Assembly: GCA_021732365.1 (NCBI GenBank)
Contig: JAKFVD010000017.1
Span: 206,543-270,542 of the forward strand
DNA length: 64,000 bases
Direction: 5' to 3'
From: Methylotenera sp.
GTDB taxonomy: Bacteria; Pseudomonadota; Gammaproteobacteria; Burkholderiales; Methylophilaceae
Shown here: positions 1 to 8,836 of the stretch, piece after piece
Layout: the number at the start of each line of letters is the position of its first letter
Position numbering within the stretch: the stretch's first letter is position 1
The notes under the pieces: model-generated
Seen by the model: the letters and a program-made list of their open reading frames with translations, nothing else
Database searches by the model: none
What the model was told of the DNA's origin: nothing
Position numbers and translations under genes: made by a program

Positions 1-197
1 GCGACAGATTATTTAATTATTGCCAAGTGCAAGCCAAAGAAAATGGCTTTAAACAATTATTTTGCTTAACTACACGCACTGAGCACTGGTTTTTAGAGCG
101 CGGCTTTATTGAGCAAGCCATTGAAAAACTGCCGCATGAAAAGCAAAAGTTGTACAATTTTCAACGAAAATCCAAAGTATTTGTTAAGTCGCTTTAA
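1..197 (+). CDS. argA: N-acetylglutamate synthase, C-terminal fragment
   Basis: The frame beginning at base 3 is open from the window edge to a TAA at 195-197 and encodes about 64 residues. They include CLTTRTEHWFLERGF and end KSKVFVKSL-like, which matches the end of the GNAT acetyltransferase domain of ArgA. The enzyme makes N-acetylglutamate from glutamate and acetyl-CoA, the first step of arginine synthesis. The next gene is argB, the second step, which supports the call. Everything upstream lies outside the window, so length and start are unknown. Confidence 0.85.
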   Translation, partial: DRLFNYCQVQAKENGFKQLFCLTTRTEHWFLERGFIEQAIEKLPHEKQKLYNFQRKSKVFVKSL

Positions 198-231
198 GTA
201 ACTTTAACCTCGAATAAAACCTTTTCAGCAC

Positions 232-262
232 AAAACTTAACCTATTTTTTGGGTTAAGTTTT
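232..262. terminator. Hairpin after argA
   Basis: An 11-bp perfect inverted repeat (AAAACTTAACC / GGTTAAGTTTT) flanks a 9-base T-rich loop, 35 bases past the argA stop. It is symmetrical and A/T-flanked, so it could terminate either strand. Its TTAAC core resembles other hairpins in this window (31095-31133, 43787-43814). Confidence 0.6.
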
Positions 263-327
263 ACTATTAATATCCGCAATCTCTTTAATTAAAAGCTACT
301 TTTTAGATACAATGAACCAAAATTTAA

Positions 328-1251
<924 letters not shown>

Positions 1252-1260
1252 TTCCAATCC

Positions 1261-1290
1261 CCGTCATTCTCACCAAGGCGGCAATGACGG
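1261..1290. repeat. REP-like inverted repeat between argB and the HAD gene
   Basis: CCGTCATT and AATGACGG form a perfect 8-bp stem around a 14-base spacer containing CCAAGGCGG. The following TTCCTGAATCCAG also resembles the widespread proteobacterial CGTCATTCCCGCGAAGGCGGGAATCCAG type of intergenic repeat (from memory). It starts 9 bases after the argB stop and may double as a weak terminator or mRNA-stabilising hairpin. I see no second full copy in this window. Confidence 0.55.
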
Positions 1291-1319
1291 TTCCTGAATC
1301 CAGCTTTTAGATAATTACA

Positions 1320-1952
1320 ATGACACAAAAAATCTGGATTTTCGATTTAGACGATACCTTACACAACGCCTCTGCGCATATCTTTCCTGTGATGAATCGC
1401 GCCATGACGCAATACATCATGGATGAGTTAAGCTTAGATGAGGCTGCTGCACATCAATTGCGCCAGCATTATTGGCGTATTTATGGCGCAACGCTTAAAG
1501 GTTTAATGCGCCATCATGGCATTGATGCATTTCATTTTCTAGAACAAACCCATGCGTTTATGGATTTACCCAATATGGTGATTCAGGTTAAACAACTACG
1601 CCATTTGTTGCAAAGCTTGCAAGGACGAAAATGTGTGTTCACCAATGCGCCGCGTGAATACGCCATGCGGGTGTTGAATATTATGGGTATTGCCGATTGT
1701 TTTGAGCTGGTATTTAGCGTGGAATCCACTAAATTTCATGCCAAGCCATCCATTCGTGGTTTTCAGATGTTGTTAAAAACTTTAAAAACTCACCCCAAAA
1801 ATTGCATCATGCTGGAAGATAATCTGCCCGCATTGATGACGGCCAAACGCTTAGGGATGAAAACGATTTGGGTCACAAAAAAGCCACAAAAACCTAATTT
1901 TGTCGATTATCGGCTTAACTCAGTGTTAGCGCTCACTTACACTCATATATAA
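1320..1952 (+). CDS. HAD-family pyrimidine 5'-nucleotidase
   Basis: A haloacid-dehalogenase-type phosphatase of 210 residues. Motif I is DLDDTLHNA near residue 9, with the nucleophile Asp and the acid/base Asp two residues later. Motif II is the TNAP segment near residue 108. Motif III/IV is a lysine near 142 and MLEDNLPAL near 164. The cap region with the WRIYGATLKGL signature is typical of the bacterial/yeast SDT1-like pyrimidine 5'-nucleotidases that dephosphorylate UMP/CMP. The argB / nucleotidase / slmA order is common in betaproteobacteria. No clear Shine-Dalgarno precedes the ATG. The substrate is inferred from family resemblance only. Confidence 0.85.
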   Translation: MTQKIWIFDLDDTLHNASAHIFPVMNRAMTQYIMDELSLDEAAAHQLRQHYWRIYGATLKGLMRHHGIDAFHFLEQTHAFMDLPNMVIQVKQLRHLLQSLQGRKCVFTNAPREYAMRVLNIMGIADCFELVFSVESTKFHAKPSIRGFQMLLKTLKTHPKNCIMLEDNLPALMTAKRLGMKTIWVTKKPQKPNFVDYRLNSVLALTYTHI

Positions 1953-1990
1953 TCATACTGTCATTTACATTAATAAATCAGGGGAACAAT

Positions 1991-2548
1991 ATGGCATCAG
2001 ACCGTAAGCAACAAATATTAGAAACACTTGCCAAAATACTGGAAAATCCAAAACGCGAGAAAATTACTACGGCTAGTTTAGCTGCCAAACTGCATGTATC
2101 TGAGGCTGCGCTTTACCGCCACTTTGCTAACAAAGCGCAAATGTTTGAAGGCTTGATTGAGTTTATCGAAGCGTCCATTTTTGGTGTCATCAACAAAATC
2201 ACAACCGATGAAACCGATGGTGCAAAACAAGTACAGTTAATCATCACCATGTTATTAAAATTCGCCGAAAAAAATCCCGGTATGACACGTGTGTTAACTG
2301 GTGACGCCTTAGTGAACGAAGAAGAATGGCTGCAAACGCGTATTAATCAACTTTATGACCGAATCGAAGCCAGCCTAAAACAAAGTATCCGAATAGCGGA
2401 GACGACAACAGGCGCTAAAGGTGACGCTGAAGCACAAGCCAATTTGATGGTATGTTATGTGATTGGCCGCTGGCATCAATATGCGAAAAGTGGGTTTAAG
2501 CGGAAGCCTATGGAGTTTGTGCAACAACAGCTAATTTCGATAATTTAA
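1991..2548 (+). CDS. slmA: Nucleoid occlusion factor SlmA (TetR family)
   Basis: A 185-residue TetR-fold DNA-binding protein. The helix-turn-helix lies at about residues 25-50 (ITTASLAAKLHVSEAALYRHF), followed by an all-helical ligand/dimer domain. In studied bacteria SlmA binds specific chromosomal sites and FtsZ to block Z-ring assembly over unsegregated DNA. It is preceded by a good ribosome-binding site (GGGGAA, 5 bases before the ATG). The window also carries ftsZ, its partner, about 6 kb away. The length and the conserved YRHFANKAQMFEGLIEFIE region agree well with SlmA rather than a generic TetR regulator. Confidence 0.9.
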   Translation: MASDRKQQILETLAKILENPKREKITTASLAAKLHVSEAALYRHFANKAQMFEGLIEFIEASIFGVINKITTDETDGAKQVQLIITMLLKFAEKNPGMTRVLTGDALVNEEEWLQTRINQLYDRIEASLKQSIRIAETTTGAKGDAEAQANLMVCYVIGRWHQYAKSGFKRKPMEFVQQQLISII

Positions 2549-2569
2549 GCAGAGCTAAGAAAGGTTAAC

Positions 2570-3037
2570 GTGTGCCTAGAACAAATCATTGAAATTTCAA
2601 CATCATTGTTAACCCCTTTAATAGCAATCGTTGCAACATACATTGCTTATCAGCAATGGAAAACTAACAAGCAAAAATTAATACTAGACCGTTATGACCG
2701 CCGTTTAAAAGTGTATGAAGAAGTACGCAAAATACTGAGCATAATTTTACGCGATGCAAGGGCAGAGTTTGCTGACTTGTTAAAATTTAGGACATCTGTT
2801 TCAGAAGCAGATTTTCTTTTTGGCTCAGAAATTACAGAATATATAGATGAAATATATAAACGTGGCATTAAATTAGAGTACTGGAATAAAGAGTATCGTG
2901 ACTACTCCCAAATTAAACCTGATGGTTACGACCACCAAAAAATTTGTAATGGAATGCATGATGAACTTACTTGGCTAACTGCTCAATTTGAACCAGCAAA
3001 AGTTAAATTTAAAAAATATTTGGATATAAGCAAATAA
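2570..3037 (+). CDS. Hypothetical single-pass membrane protein (accessory gene)
   Basis: A 155-residue protein starting at GTG, with an AGAAAGG ribosome-binding site just upstream. One hydrophobic segment (about residues 8-27, SLLTPLIAIVATYIAYQQW) is followed by a charged helical cytoplasmic domain containing DRYDRRLKVYEEVRK and an acidic EITEYIDEIYKRG stretch. I recognise this as a scattered bacterial family (N-terminal TM then a DRR-x-x-VYE motif) with no assigned function. It looks AT-richer than its neighbours and sits alone between core genes and the palindromic element that follows, which suggests gain by transfer. No catalytic motif is visible. Confidence 0.75.
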   Translation: MCLEQIIEISTSLLTPLIAIVATYIAYQQWKTNKQKLILDRYDRRLKVYEEVRKILSIILRDARAEFADLLKFRTSVSEADFLFGSEITEYIDEIYKRGIKLEYWNKEYRDYSQIKPDGYDHQKICNGMHDELTWLTAQFEPAKVKFKKYLDISK

Positions 3038-3056
3038 ACTTAAATACTTAGAACAT

Positions 3057-3283
3057 AACCCCTTCTACCGCGCCTGCGCTGCTGTAAAAAGTTGGGAGAT
3101 TTTAGCGAGGACCGTTTGAGTTCCGCGATAAGCCACGTTTTGTGTGGCTTGTTAGGGCGAGTTCCGCAGCGCCCAACTTTTTATAGCAGCACAGGAATCG
3201 AGCGGTAGGGGGTGCTCTTTTCTTTGGTTACTTTCTTTTGAGCAAGCAAAAGCAAAGTAACTCGCCAGTCGCGCGAAAGCGAC
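3057..3283. repeat. Palindromic non-coding mosaic element
   Basis: Long imperfect inverted arms lie at about 3057-3096 and 3172-3213 (CCCAACTTTTTA-TAGCAGC and ...GCGGTAG-GGGG match in reverse complement). Between them is a 7-bp hairpin (AAGCCAC 3130-3136 / GTGGCTT 3144-3150). GAGTTCCGC occurs twice (3118-3126 and 3159-3167). A second hairpin follows (GTTACTTT-CTTTTG 3227-3240 / CAAAAG-C-AAAGTAAC 3247-3261), then a third (GTCGC 3268-3272 / GCGAC 3279-3283). No protein is supported. It lies between convergent genes and may terminate transcription in both directions. Similar GGTTACTTTCTTTTG blocks recur in many proteobacterial genomes (from memory). Confidence 0.7.
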
Positions 3284-3295
3284 TTAACACTTAAT

Positions 3296-4513
3296 TTACA
3301 TCAATTTTTTAATCGCAATCAACCTTGTCTCAAACAACGCCGCTTTAATCTTTTCAGGCGATTCAATGCTTTTTGCTATCTCTCCAGCATCAATACTTAA
3401 CACTTTTTTTAAGGCTAATTTTAACAGCTCAGCTTCAGGTAAATCGCAGTTTTCCAAACCCGTTCTGCCACGTGAATCGGCTTCGCAGGCTTTTAAGAAG
3501 TCGCCAAATCGAGCAGGCTGGCGAATCGCATCTAATTCCATCAAGAATTCAAGCAAGGTATCTGCGCGCATTTTACTGGCTTGGTGCAATTTGCCATGAA
3601 ATTTGGCCACGATATGCGCCAGCTCTTTGCAATCATTTGGCACACGTAAGCGTTTGCTCACGTCTTTGAGCAAATCCACACTACGGATTTCATGCCCAAT
3701 ATGACGCGGCAACACATCTTTTGGGGTGGTGCCTTTACCTAGATCATGCATTAATGCGGCAAAGCGAATGGGTAGACTAAAATCCTGTTTGGCCGCATAG
3801 TCGATCACCATCATCACATGCACGCCCGTATCAATCTCGGGATGATGTTGCGGTGGTTGCGGAACGCCCCAAAGCCTATCCAACTCTGGCAATATTTTTT
3901 GTAGGGCGCCACAATCACGCAGCACTTCAAACATGCGGCTGGGCTTTGCTTCCATCAGGCCTTTGGATAGTTCTTGCCAGACGCGCTCTGGTACTAAGGC
4001 ATCCACCTCGCCTGCTTGCACCATTTGCTGCATCAGCTGGTTCGTCTCAGGCGCTACGGTGAAATCGGCAAAACGTGCTGCAAAACGGGCAGCGCGCAAA
4101 ATACGCACCGGGTCTTCTGCAAAAGCGTCGCTGACATGACGCAGGGTTTTCGATTTAAGGTCAGCCAAGCCATTAAAGGGATCAATCAACTCCCCGTTTT
4201 CTGTTTTAGCAATGGCATTAATTGTGAGATCGCGGCGCGCCAGGTCTTCTTCCAAAGTCACCTCTGGCGAAGCATGCACAGCAAAACCTTTGTAGCCTGC
4301 AGCGGTTTTACGTTCTGTGCGCGCTAAGGCATATTCCTCATGTGTTTTGGGGTGCAAAAAAACGGGGAAATCTTTACCAACTGGCTTATAACCGTTATCT
4401 AGCATGGCTTGTGGCGTACTACCAACCACCACGTAATCTTTATCTTTTACTGGCAAGCCTAACAATTCATCGCGTACTGCGCCGCCAACGATGTAGACCT
4501 GCATTTCAGCCAT
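3296..4513 (-). CDS. cca: CCA-adding multifunctional tRNA nucleotidyltransferase
   Basis: Adds or repairs the 3' CCA of tRNAs. The protein has 405 residues. The N-terminal class II nucleotidyltransferase head shows GGAVRDELLG and the metal-binding DKD pair (about residues 10-30), then the RRDLTINAIA motif (about 91-100) and the RILRAARFAARF helix. The C-terminal HD domain (HVMMVIDYAA...ALMHDLGKG, about 230-262) gives the phosphohydrolase activity of the gammaproteobacterial/betaproteobacterial long form. An alternative start is the Met at residue 4; neither has a strong ribosome-binding site. It is transcribed in the same direction as the next four genes upstream but has a 45-base gap to the nearest. 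Confidence 0.95.
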   Translation of the reverse strand: MAEMQVYIVGGAVRDELLGLPVKDKDYVVVGSTPQAMLDNGYKPVGKDFPVFLHPKTHEEYALARTERKTAAGYKGFAVHASPEVTLEEDLARRDLTINAIAKTENGELIDPFNGLADLKSKTLRHVSDAFAEDPVRILRAARFAARFADFTVAPETNQLMQQMVQAGEVDALVPERVWQELSKGLMEAKPSRMFEVLRDCGALQKILPELDRLWGVPQPPQHHPEIDTGVHVMMVIDYAAKQDFSLPIRFAALMHDLGKGTTPKDVLPRHIGHEIRSVDLLKDVSKRLRVPNDCKELAHIVAKFHGKLHQASKMRADTLLEFLMELDAIRQPARFGDFLKACEADSRGRTGLENCDLPEAELLKLALKKVLSIDAGEIAKSIESPEKIKAALFETRLIAIKKLM

Positions 4514-4558
4514 TAATCAAAATTCCGCCCAAAAATAGGGTTAAGTTTAGACATATAT

Positions 4559-5524
4559 TTATCTTCTAGCGTTAATCGCACGTCCTGCAGCACTGCGAAA
4601 GCCATCATATGCGCCGCGCGGCGTGTCATTCATTAAATATTCTGGTACGACTGCTTCTAATGGCGTTGGAATGACGTTTAGTTCTGGCGCAATAGGCTGA
4701 CGCGTGACGCTATCTAAAGCCATCGATTTCACGTTGTCGCGTGTCATTAATTTAATCGGCAGCAACTCCATCGCAAATGCCTGCGCCATTGATAAGCGAT
4801 CGTTTAAGCCAATGATAGGGCGTTGCTTGCCCATAATATCCATTACCTTTTGAACCAGGTCACGCAAGGAATAAATAGTTGGGCCACCTAATTCATAGCT
4901 TTTATCATAGGTATCTGTATTTTCCAGCGCGTTCACAAAGCAACTGGCCACGTCTTCTACCCAAATCGGTTGAAATTTTGCATCGGGTTTTGCTAATGCT
5001 ATCACCGGTAAATACTTCACTAGATTGGCAAATAAATTTAAAAAGCTATCACCACGTCCAAAGATGACGGATGGCCTAAAAATGGTGATATTAAGCTTTT
5101 TATTGAAGTCGCCAAGTGCGGCCTCACCTCTGGCTTTGCTGATTAAATATTGGCTTGGCGCATGGCTGCTGGCTTGTAACGCGCTCATGTGTAATAAGCG
5201 TTCAATGCCTAGGCTTTCGCATAGTTGCGCGACGCGACGCGGCAATTGATGGTGCATTTCTTCAAAGGTGATTTTGCGATTTTCGTGCAAAATTCCGATT
5301 AAGTTAATCACGGCATCGGCGCCTGTTAAGGCTTCTTTTAACGCGTGATTATTCATCACATCGCATTCCACCACATGTACATTTGGCAGCAAAATCAAAT
5401 GCTTACTCGCCTCACGGCGACGCGACAATACGTTGACTTGATAGCCTGCAGCATCTAATTTGGCGACTATACTGCTGCCAACAAAGCCTGCTCCGCCCAA
5501 CACACATACTACTTTTACTGTCAT
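4559..5524 (-). CDS. NAD(P)-binding epimerase/reductase, complex I NDUFA9-like
   Basis: A 321-residue atypical/extended short-chain dehydrogenase. The N-terminal Rossmann motif is GGAGFVGSSI (residues 9-18), followed by DAVINLIGIL (about 90-99) and a YLISKARGE segment (about 126-134) carrying the Tyr-x-x-x-Lys pair. The family resembles the mitochondrial complex I accessory subunit NDUFA9 and is a common betaproteobacterial gene of uncertain substrate. The AAGGATAAAGTA-ATG context gives a good ribosome-binding site for the chosen start. It lies 11 bases after slt on the same strand and is probably co-transcribed with it. There is no nuo operon nearby, so a role in complex I is not supported. 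Confidence 0.8.
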   Translation of the reverse strand: MTVKVVCVLGGAGFVGSSIVAKLDAAGYQVNVLSRRREASKHLILLPNVHVVECDVMNNHALKEALTGADAVINLIGILHENRKITFEEMHHQLPRRVAQLCESLGIERLLHMSALQASSHAPSQYLISKARGEAALGDFNKKLNITIFRPSVIFGRGDSFLNLFANLVKYLPVIALAKPDAKFQPIWVEDVASCFVNALENTDTYDKSYELGGPTIYSLRDLVQKVMDIMGKQRPIIGLNDRLSMAQAFAMELLPIKLMTRDNVKSMALDSVTRQPIAPELNVIPTPLEAVVPEYLMNDTPRGAYDGFRSAAGRAINARR

Positions 5525-5535
5525 TACTTTATCCT

Positions 5536-7560
5536 TTATGGGCTAGTCGTCTGTAGCTCAATCGTACTTGAATCGTTTATTGTATTTGGATTGGTCAAAT
5601 TTGCACTGTTTAGTTCCGCGCCATCGCTATAGGCAGATGAAACAGTAGCTGCTTTACCTGGAACGATACCCAAACGTTGTTTTAAAGTGATGGGTTTTAG
5701 CCCTAATTGATGTGCATATAAGTGCGCATTAGCCATCACTTTTTGTACGTAGGTACGGGTTTCACTAAATGGGATTGTCTCTGCATAAATAGCGCCTTCT
5801 AGTGGCTCATCAGCCATCCATTTTTTTGCGCGGCTTGGTCCTGCATTATAAGCCGCAGTCGCCATCACCGTCTGGCCGTTCATCAGTTCAAGCGTATAGC
5901 GTAAATAATAGGTACCCAAGGCAATATTCGTTTCTAATTCATGAATCATGCCGTGATGGTAATCGTCGATACCCGCTTTGCCCGCTATCCATTTTGCCGT
6001 AGCTGGCATCAATTGCATTAAGCCAGAGGCGCCCACACCTGATTTTGCAGAATCTATAAATCGACTTTCTTGTCGCGTAATGCCATAAACCCATGCTTCA
6101 TCAATGGCTTGCTCACTGGCGGCAGGTTTCATTATATTTCTATAAGGTGTTGGATAGCGCAAAGCAAAATCATGCATTTCGGTAGTTTTATCGGCGGTAA
6201 TAATGGCCAAGTCATGCCAGTTTTTGCGCTCGGCAAACTCTGCGGCCGCTAGCAACTGGCTATCATCAAACGCTTTGGTAGCAAATGCCCATTCGGCTTT
6301 TGATTCCCATTTAAAATCTAATCGCTGTAGTGCAACTGCACGCTGAATGCCAGGTATATCGGCAAATGCCTGCACCGCCTCTTCTGTAGCTTTGTGCGTG
6401 GCAAGCGGCGCAGTCAGAAAACCCTCTAATTCATCCTGCGCCAGCCAGCCGTAAAAGTGTCGTTCAGCTGAGAGCTTAGCCAGCAAGGTGTTGGCTTCTA
6501 ATGTTTGTTTTTGTGTTTTTAAAGCACGCGCTTTCCAATAGCGCCAAGCGCCTTCCTCTGCTTGGCCTGCGTCCATCTTTGATATCACTGCAACAACAGT
6601 AGGCCAATTTTTATTACGCAGAGCAGCGCGCGCATACCATGCAAGTTGCTCTTTACTTAAAGTTTCGCCTGCTAATTTAAACCAATCTAAAGCCTGCCAC
6701 TCATGACGCTGCGCCGCATACAAAGCTAGCCTGCCGTAAAAAGCCTTTTTGTCTTCTGCCTGCATGGCAGATTCGACTTTGTTAAACAGACTTATCGCCT
6801 GTAAAGAATTTGTTTTTGCCACACGGCTTAGCGCCATTAAATTCAACTCTCGCCCTAAACGGGTTTTAAATGAAATGGTCTTTTTTGCCAGTACATCGCT
6901 TGGATTAACATTCACTTTATCGATTAACTTAAGCTGGCTTGGCTCATAGCTTTTGCTACGCTTAAGAATCCCTTTGGCTAAAGTAATACGGCTATCGTTT
7001 AAGGCCAATCTAAATCTAGCCCAAATATCTTCTTCAGTTAATACATTGGCCGCTTGCATGCGATCAAACAAGTTATTGCAATTACTAGGCTGCTCTTTGG
7101 CTTGCAGCCATAACGGTTTTGCCGCTTCTAATGAAGTCGCATCGCCAAGTACTGCGCTTGCCTCTGCCGCATAACAGGCAACTGCAGCGTCTTCCTGCGC
7201 ATAATTTGGAAGCTCAGCTGAAAAAGCAGACCAATCTTGGACTTTTGCCAGTTTTTTTAAGTATTCGCCGCGCAATCTATCGGCAAAAGGGTATTCGCTG
7301 TAAGCATTGATAAAATCAATCACCGATTGATTATCTAAGTCATTTAAATTTAAAAGAATCAGCCAATATTCGGCATACGGCGCAAGGATATATTTCTGAT
7401 GCTGTAACTGTTGCGTGTATTCAGATAGCGCAATGACATTTTTTTGATTATAGGCGGCACGCGCCAGTAAGAATTCCTCATCGCCATTTGCTGCATAGCT
7501 GGAATTGGAAAGCGATGCGAATAGCAAAACCGCATATTTAAATAGAGAAAAATAACGCAT
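5536..7560 (-). CDS. slt: Soluble lytic murein transglycosylase
   Basis: A 674-residue periplasmic enzyme that cleaves the MurNAc-GlcNAc bond of peptidoglycan, leaving 1,6-anhydro ends. An N-terminal Sec signal (hydrophobic residues 8-22, ending SYA-AN) is followed by a long superhelical U/L region. The C-terminal SLT domain (about residues 475-610) contains the catalytic Glu in the ITRQESRF segment, the GVGASGLMQLMPATA motif and the ATAAYNAGPSRAKKW motif. The length matches Slt70-type enzymes. The C-terminal 40 residues are Ser/Thr/Asn-rich and look disordered. Its location just past the dcw cluster suits a cell-wall turnover role. Confidence 0.93.
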   Translation of the reverse strand: MRYFSLFKYAVLLFASLSNSSYAANGDEEFLLARAAYNQKNVIALSEYTQQLQHQKYILAPYAEYWLILLNLNDLDNQSVIDFINAYSEYPFADRLRGEYLKKLAKVQDWSAFSAELPNYAQEDAAVACYAAEASAVLGDATSLEAAKPLWLQAKEQPSNCNNLFDRMQAANVLTEEDIWARFRLALNDSRITLAKGILKRSKSYEPSQLKLIDKVNVNPSDVLAKKTISFKTRLGRELNLMALSRVAKTNSLQAISLFNKVESAMQAEDKKAFYGRLALYAAQRHEWQALDWFKLAGETLSKEQLAWYARAALRNKNWPTVVAVISKMDAGQAEEGAWRYWKARALKTQKQTLEANTLLAKLSAERHFYGWLAQDELEGFLTAPLATHKATEEAVQAFADIPGIQRAVALQRLDFKWESKAEWAFATKAFDDSQLLAAAEFAERKNWHDLAIITADKTTEMHDFALRYPTPYRNIMKPAASEQAIDEAWVYGITRQESRFIDSAKSGVGASGLMQLMPATAKWIAGKAGIDDYHHGMIHELETNIALGTYYLRYTLELMNGQTVMATAAYNAGPSRAKKWMADEPLEGAIYAETIPFSETRTYVQKVMANAHLYAHQLGLKPITLKQRLGIVPGKAATVSSAYSDGAELNSANLTNPNTINDSSTIELQTTSP

Positions 7561-7569
7561 ATCGATCCG

Positions 7570-7752
7570 CTATAAGCGAATAACTCTTGTGATTAAATAC
7601 AGTAGCAATACAGTCACCAACATCCAGCCTGTGTACTTAAGTAATTGTTTTAATGCGTTTAAATATTTTTGTTGGCGGCTGACCAAATACATGGCTAGTA
7701 AAACCAAGCTTGCAATAAAAACCAGAATGATTGTTAGGCGGATGATTGGCAT
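7570..7752 (-). CDS. Small two-helix membrane protein, unknown
   Basis: A 60-residue open frame filling the gap between lpxC and slt, with 9 bases to slt. It has two hydrophobic helices (about residues 4-24 and 40-57) separated by a basic loop (SRQQKYLNALKQLLKY). I do not recognise a named family. Support comes from its fit between two same-strand genes and its membrane-protein composition. No good Shine-Dalgarno precedes the ATG. A similar-sized frame on the other strand lacks such features. Confidence 0.5.
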   Translation of the reverse strand: MPIIRLTIILVFIASLVLLAMYLVSRQQKYLNALKQLLKYTGWMLVTVLLLYLITRVIRL

Positions 7753-7789
7753 GGTTTCAATTACGTCAGTAAGTTTAGCTTAAATAGCT

Positions 7790-8728
7790 TTAACTAAAAT
7801 GCGGCATAAGATTAGGGGTAAAAAACGCGGTTTGTTCCTGAAAGCCTTTTGGCGCTTCTTCAATATTATCAAAGGTCGCAAATTCCCAAGCATCGGCATC
7901 GGCCAGCAAGGCAATTAACAAAGCATTATTTAGCGCATGGCCCGATTTGTAAGCGGTAAAAGCACCCAATAAAGGGTGTCCTAGCATATACAAATCGCCA
8001 ATGGCGTCTAACACTTTGTGCTTGGCAAACTCATCTTCGTATCGCAAACCATCGCGGTTTAAAATGCGATATTCGTCTAATACAATCGCATTATCCAGAC
8101 TACCACCACGCGCTAATCCATTTGCGCGCAGGTATTCTACTTCGTGCATAAAGCCAAACGTTCTGGCGCGGCTGATTTCTCTAATATAGCTATTATCTTT
8201 GAAATCGATTTTGACGTTGCTACCCGAATTCTCAAAAACAGGGTGTGCAAAATCAATGGTGAAATCCATTTTAAAGCCATGATAGGGCTCAAATTTCACC
8301 CACTTATCGGCTTCTTTTACTTCAATTAACTTTTTAATTCGAATAAATTTTTTAGCGGCAGGCTGCTCTACAACGCCAGCCTGCTGCAATAAATAGATAA
8401 AGGGCCCAGCGCTGCCGTCCATAATGGGAATCTCTGAAGCAGTGACTTCAATCATCACATTATCAACGCCCAAACCTGCCAGCGCGGACATTAAGTGCTC
8501 TACAGTGCTGACGCGCGCACCATTGTGTTCTAGGGCAGAACACATGCGCGTATCACGCACTGCATCAGGTTGTGCTTGTATCGTCGGCGCCCCGGGCAAA
8601 TCGGCGCGCTTAAATACAATGCCTGTGTCGATTGCAGCAGGCTTTAAAGTCAGCGTGACTTTTTCACCATTATGCAAACCAACGCCAGTAGCACTAATCT
8701 GTTTTTTTAATGTTCTTTGTTTAAGCAC
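7790..8728 (-). CDS. lpxC: UDP-3-O-acyl-N-acetylglucosamine deacetylase
   Basis: A zinc amidase that makes the committed step of lipid A synthesis. It has 312 residues, the usual LpxC length. Visible motifs are the N-terminal [20 protein letters not shown], the zinc-ligand [12 protein letters not shown] segment (first His near residue 78) and [15 protein letters not shown] with the His-Lys-x-x-Asp catalytic/zinc residues near 235-245. HALNN lies near 262. The start is GTG with an in-frame TAA directly before it, so no earlier start exists. No Shine-Dalgarno is visible and a hairpin sits just upstream (8739-8754). It is the last gene of the dcw cluster, downstream of ftsZ. Confidence 0.96.
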   Translation of the reverse strand: MLKQRTLKKQISATGVGLHNGEKVTLTLKPAAIDTGIVFKRADLPGAPTIQAQPDAVRDTRMCSALEHNGARVSTVEHLMSALAGLGVDNVMIEVTASEIPIMDGSAGPFIYLLQQAGVVEQPAAKKFIRIKKLIEVKEADKWVKFEPYHGFKMDFTIDFAHPVFENSGSNVKIDFKDNSYIREISRARTFGFMHEVEYLRANGLARGGSLDNAIVLDEYRILNRDGLRYEDEFAKHKVLDAIGDLYMLGHPLLGAFTAYKSGHALNNALLIALLADADAWEFATFDNIEEAPKGFQEQTAFFTPNLMPHFS

Positions 8729-8738
8729 TTAGTCTATT

Positions 8739-8754
8739 GCTAGCAGAAGCTAGC
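8739..8754 (-). promoter_or_regulatory. Hairpin 11 bases upstream of the lpxC start
   Basis: GCTAGC / GCTAGC with an AGAA (TTCT on the mRNA strand) loop forms a 6-bp stem in the lpxC leader, where a ribosome-binding site would be expected. The lpxC start is GTG without a visible Shine-Dalgarno, so the hairpin could tune translation. A regulatory role is inference. Confidence 0.35.
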
Positions 8755-8763
8755 TGGTTCCCT

Positions 8764-8792
8764 TTTCTTATCTATCCTGTTTCTTATCTATC
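8764..8792. repeat. Tandem 13-bp direct repeat between ftsZ and lpxC
   Basis: TTTCTTATCTATC occurs at 8764-8776 and again at 8780-8792, a 16-base period in a non-coding gap. It could be a local duplication or a paired binding site. No function is known to me. Confidence 0.5.
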
Positions 8793-8836
8793 TGGCATTT
8801 TAACAAAGCGCTAGCCGATAACAAAGCGCATGCTAA

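Noticed and set aside
4559..5524. NDUFA9-like gene as a complex I subunit
   Set aside because: No nuo genes are nearby and bacterial members of this family are not part of complex I as far as known; kept as a generic reductase.
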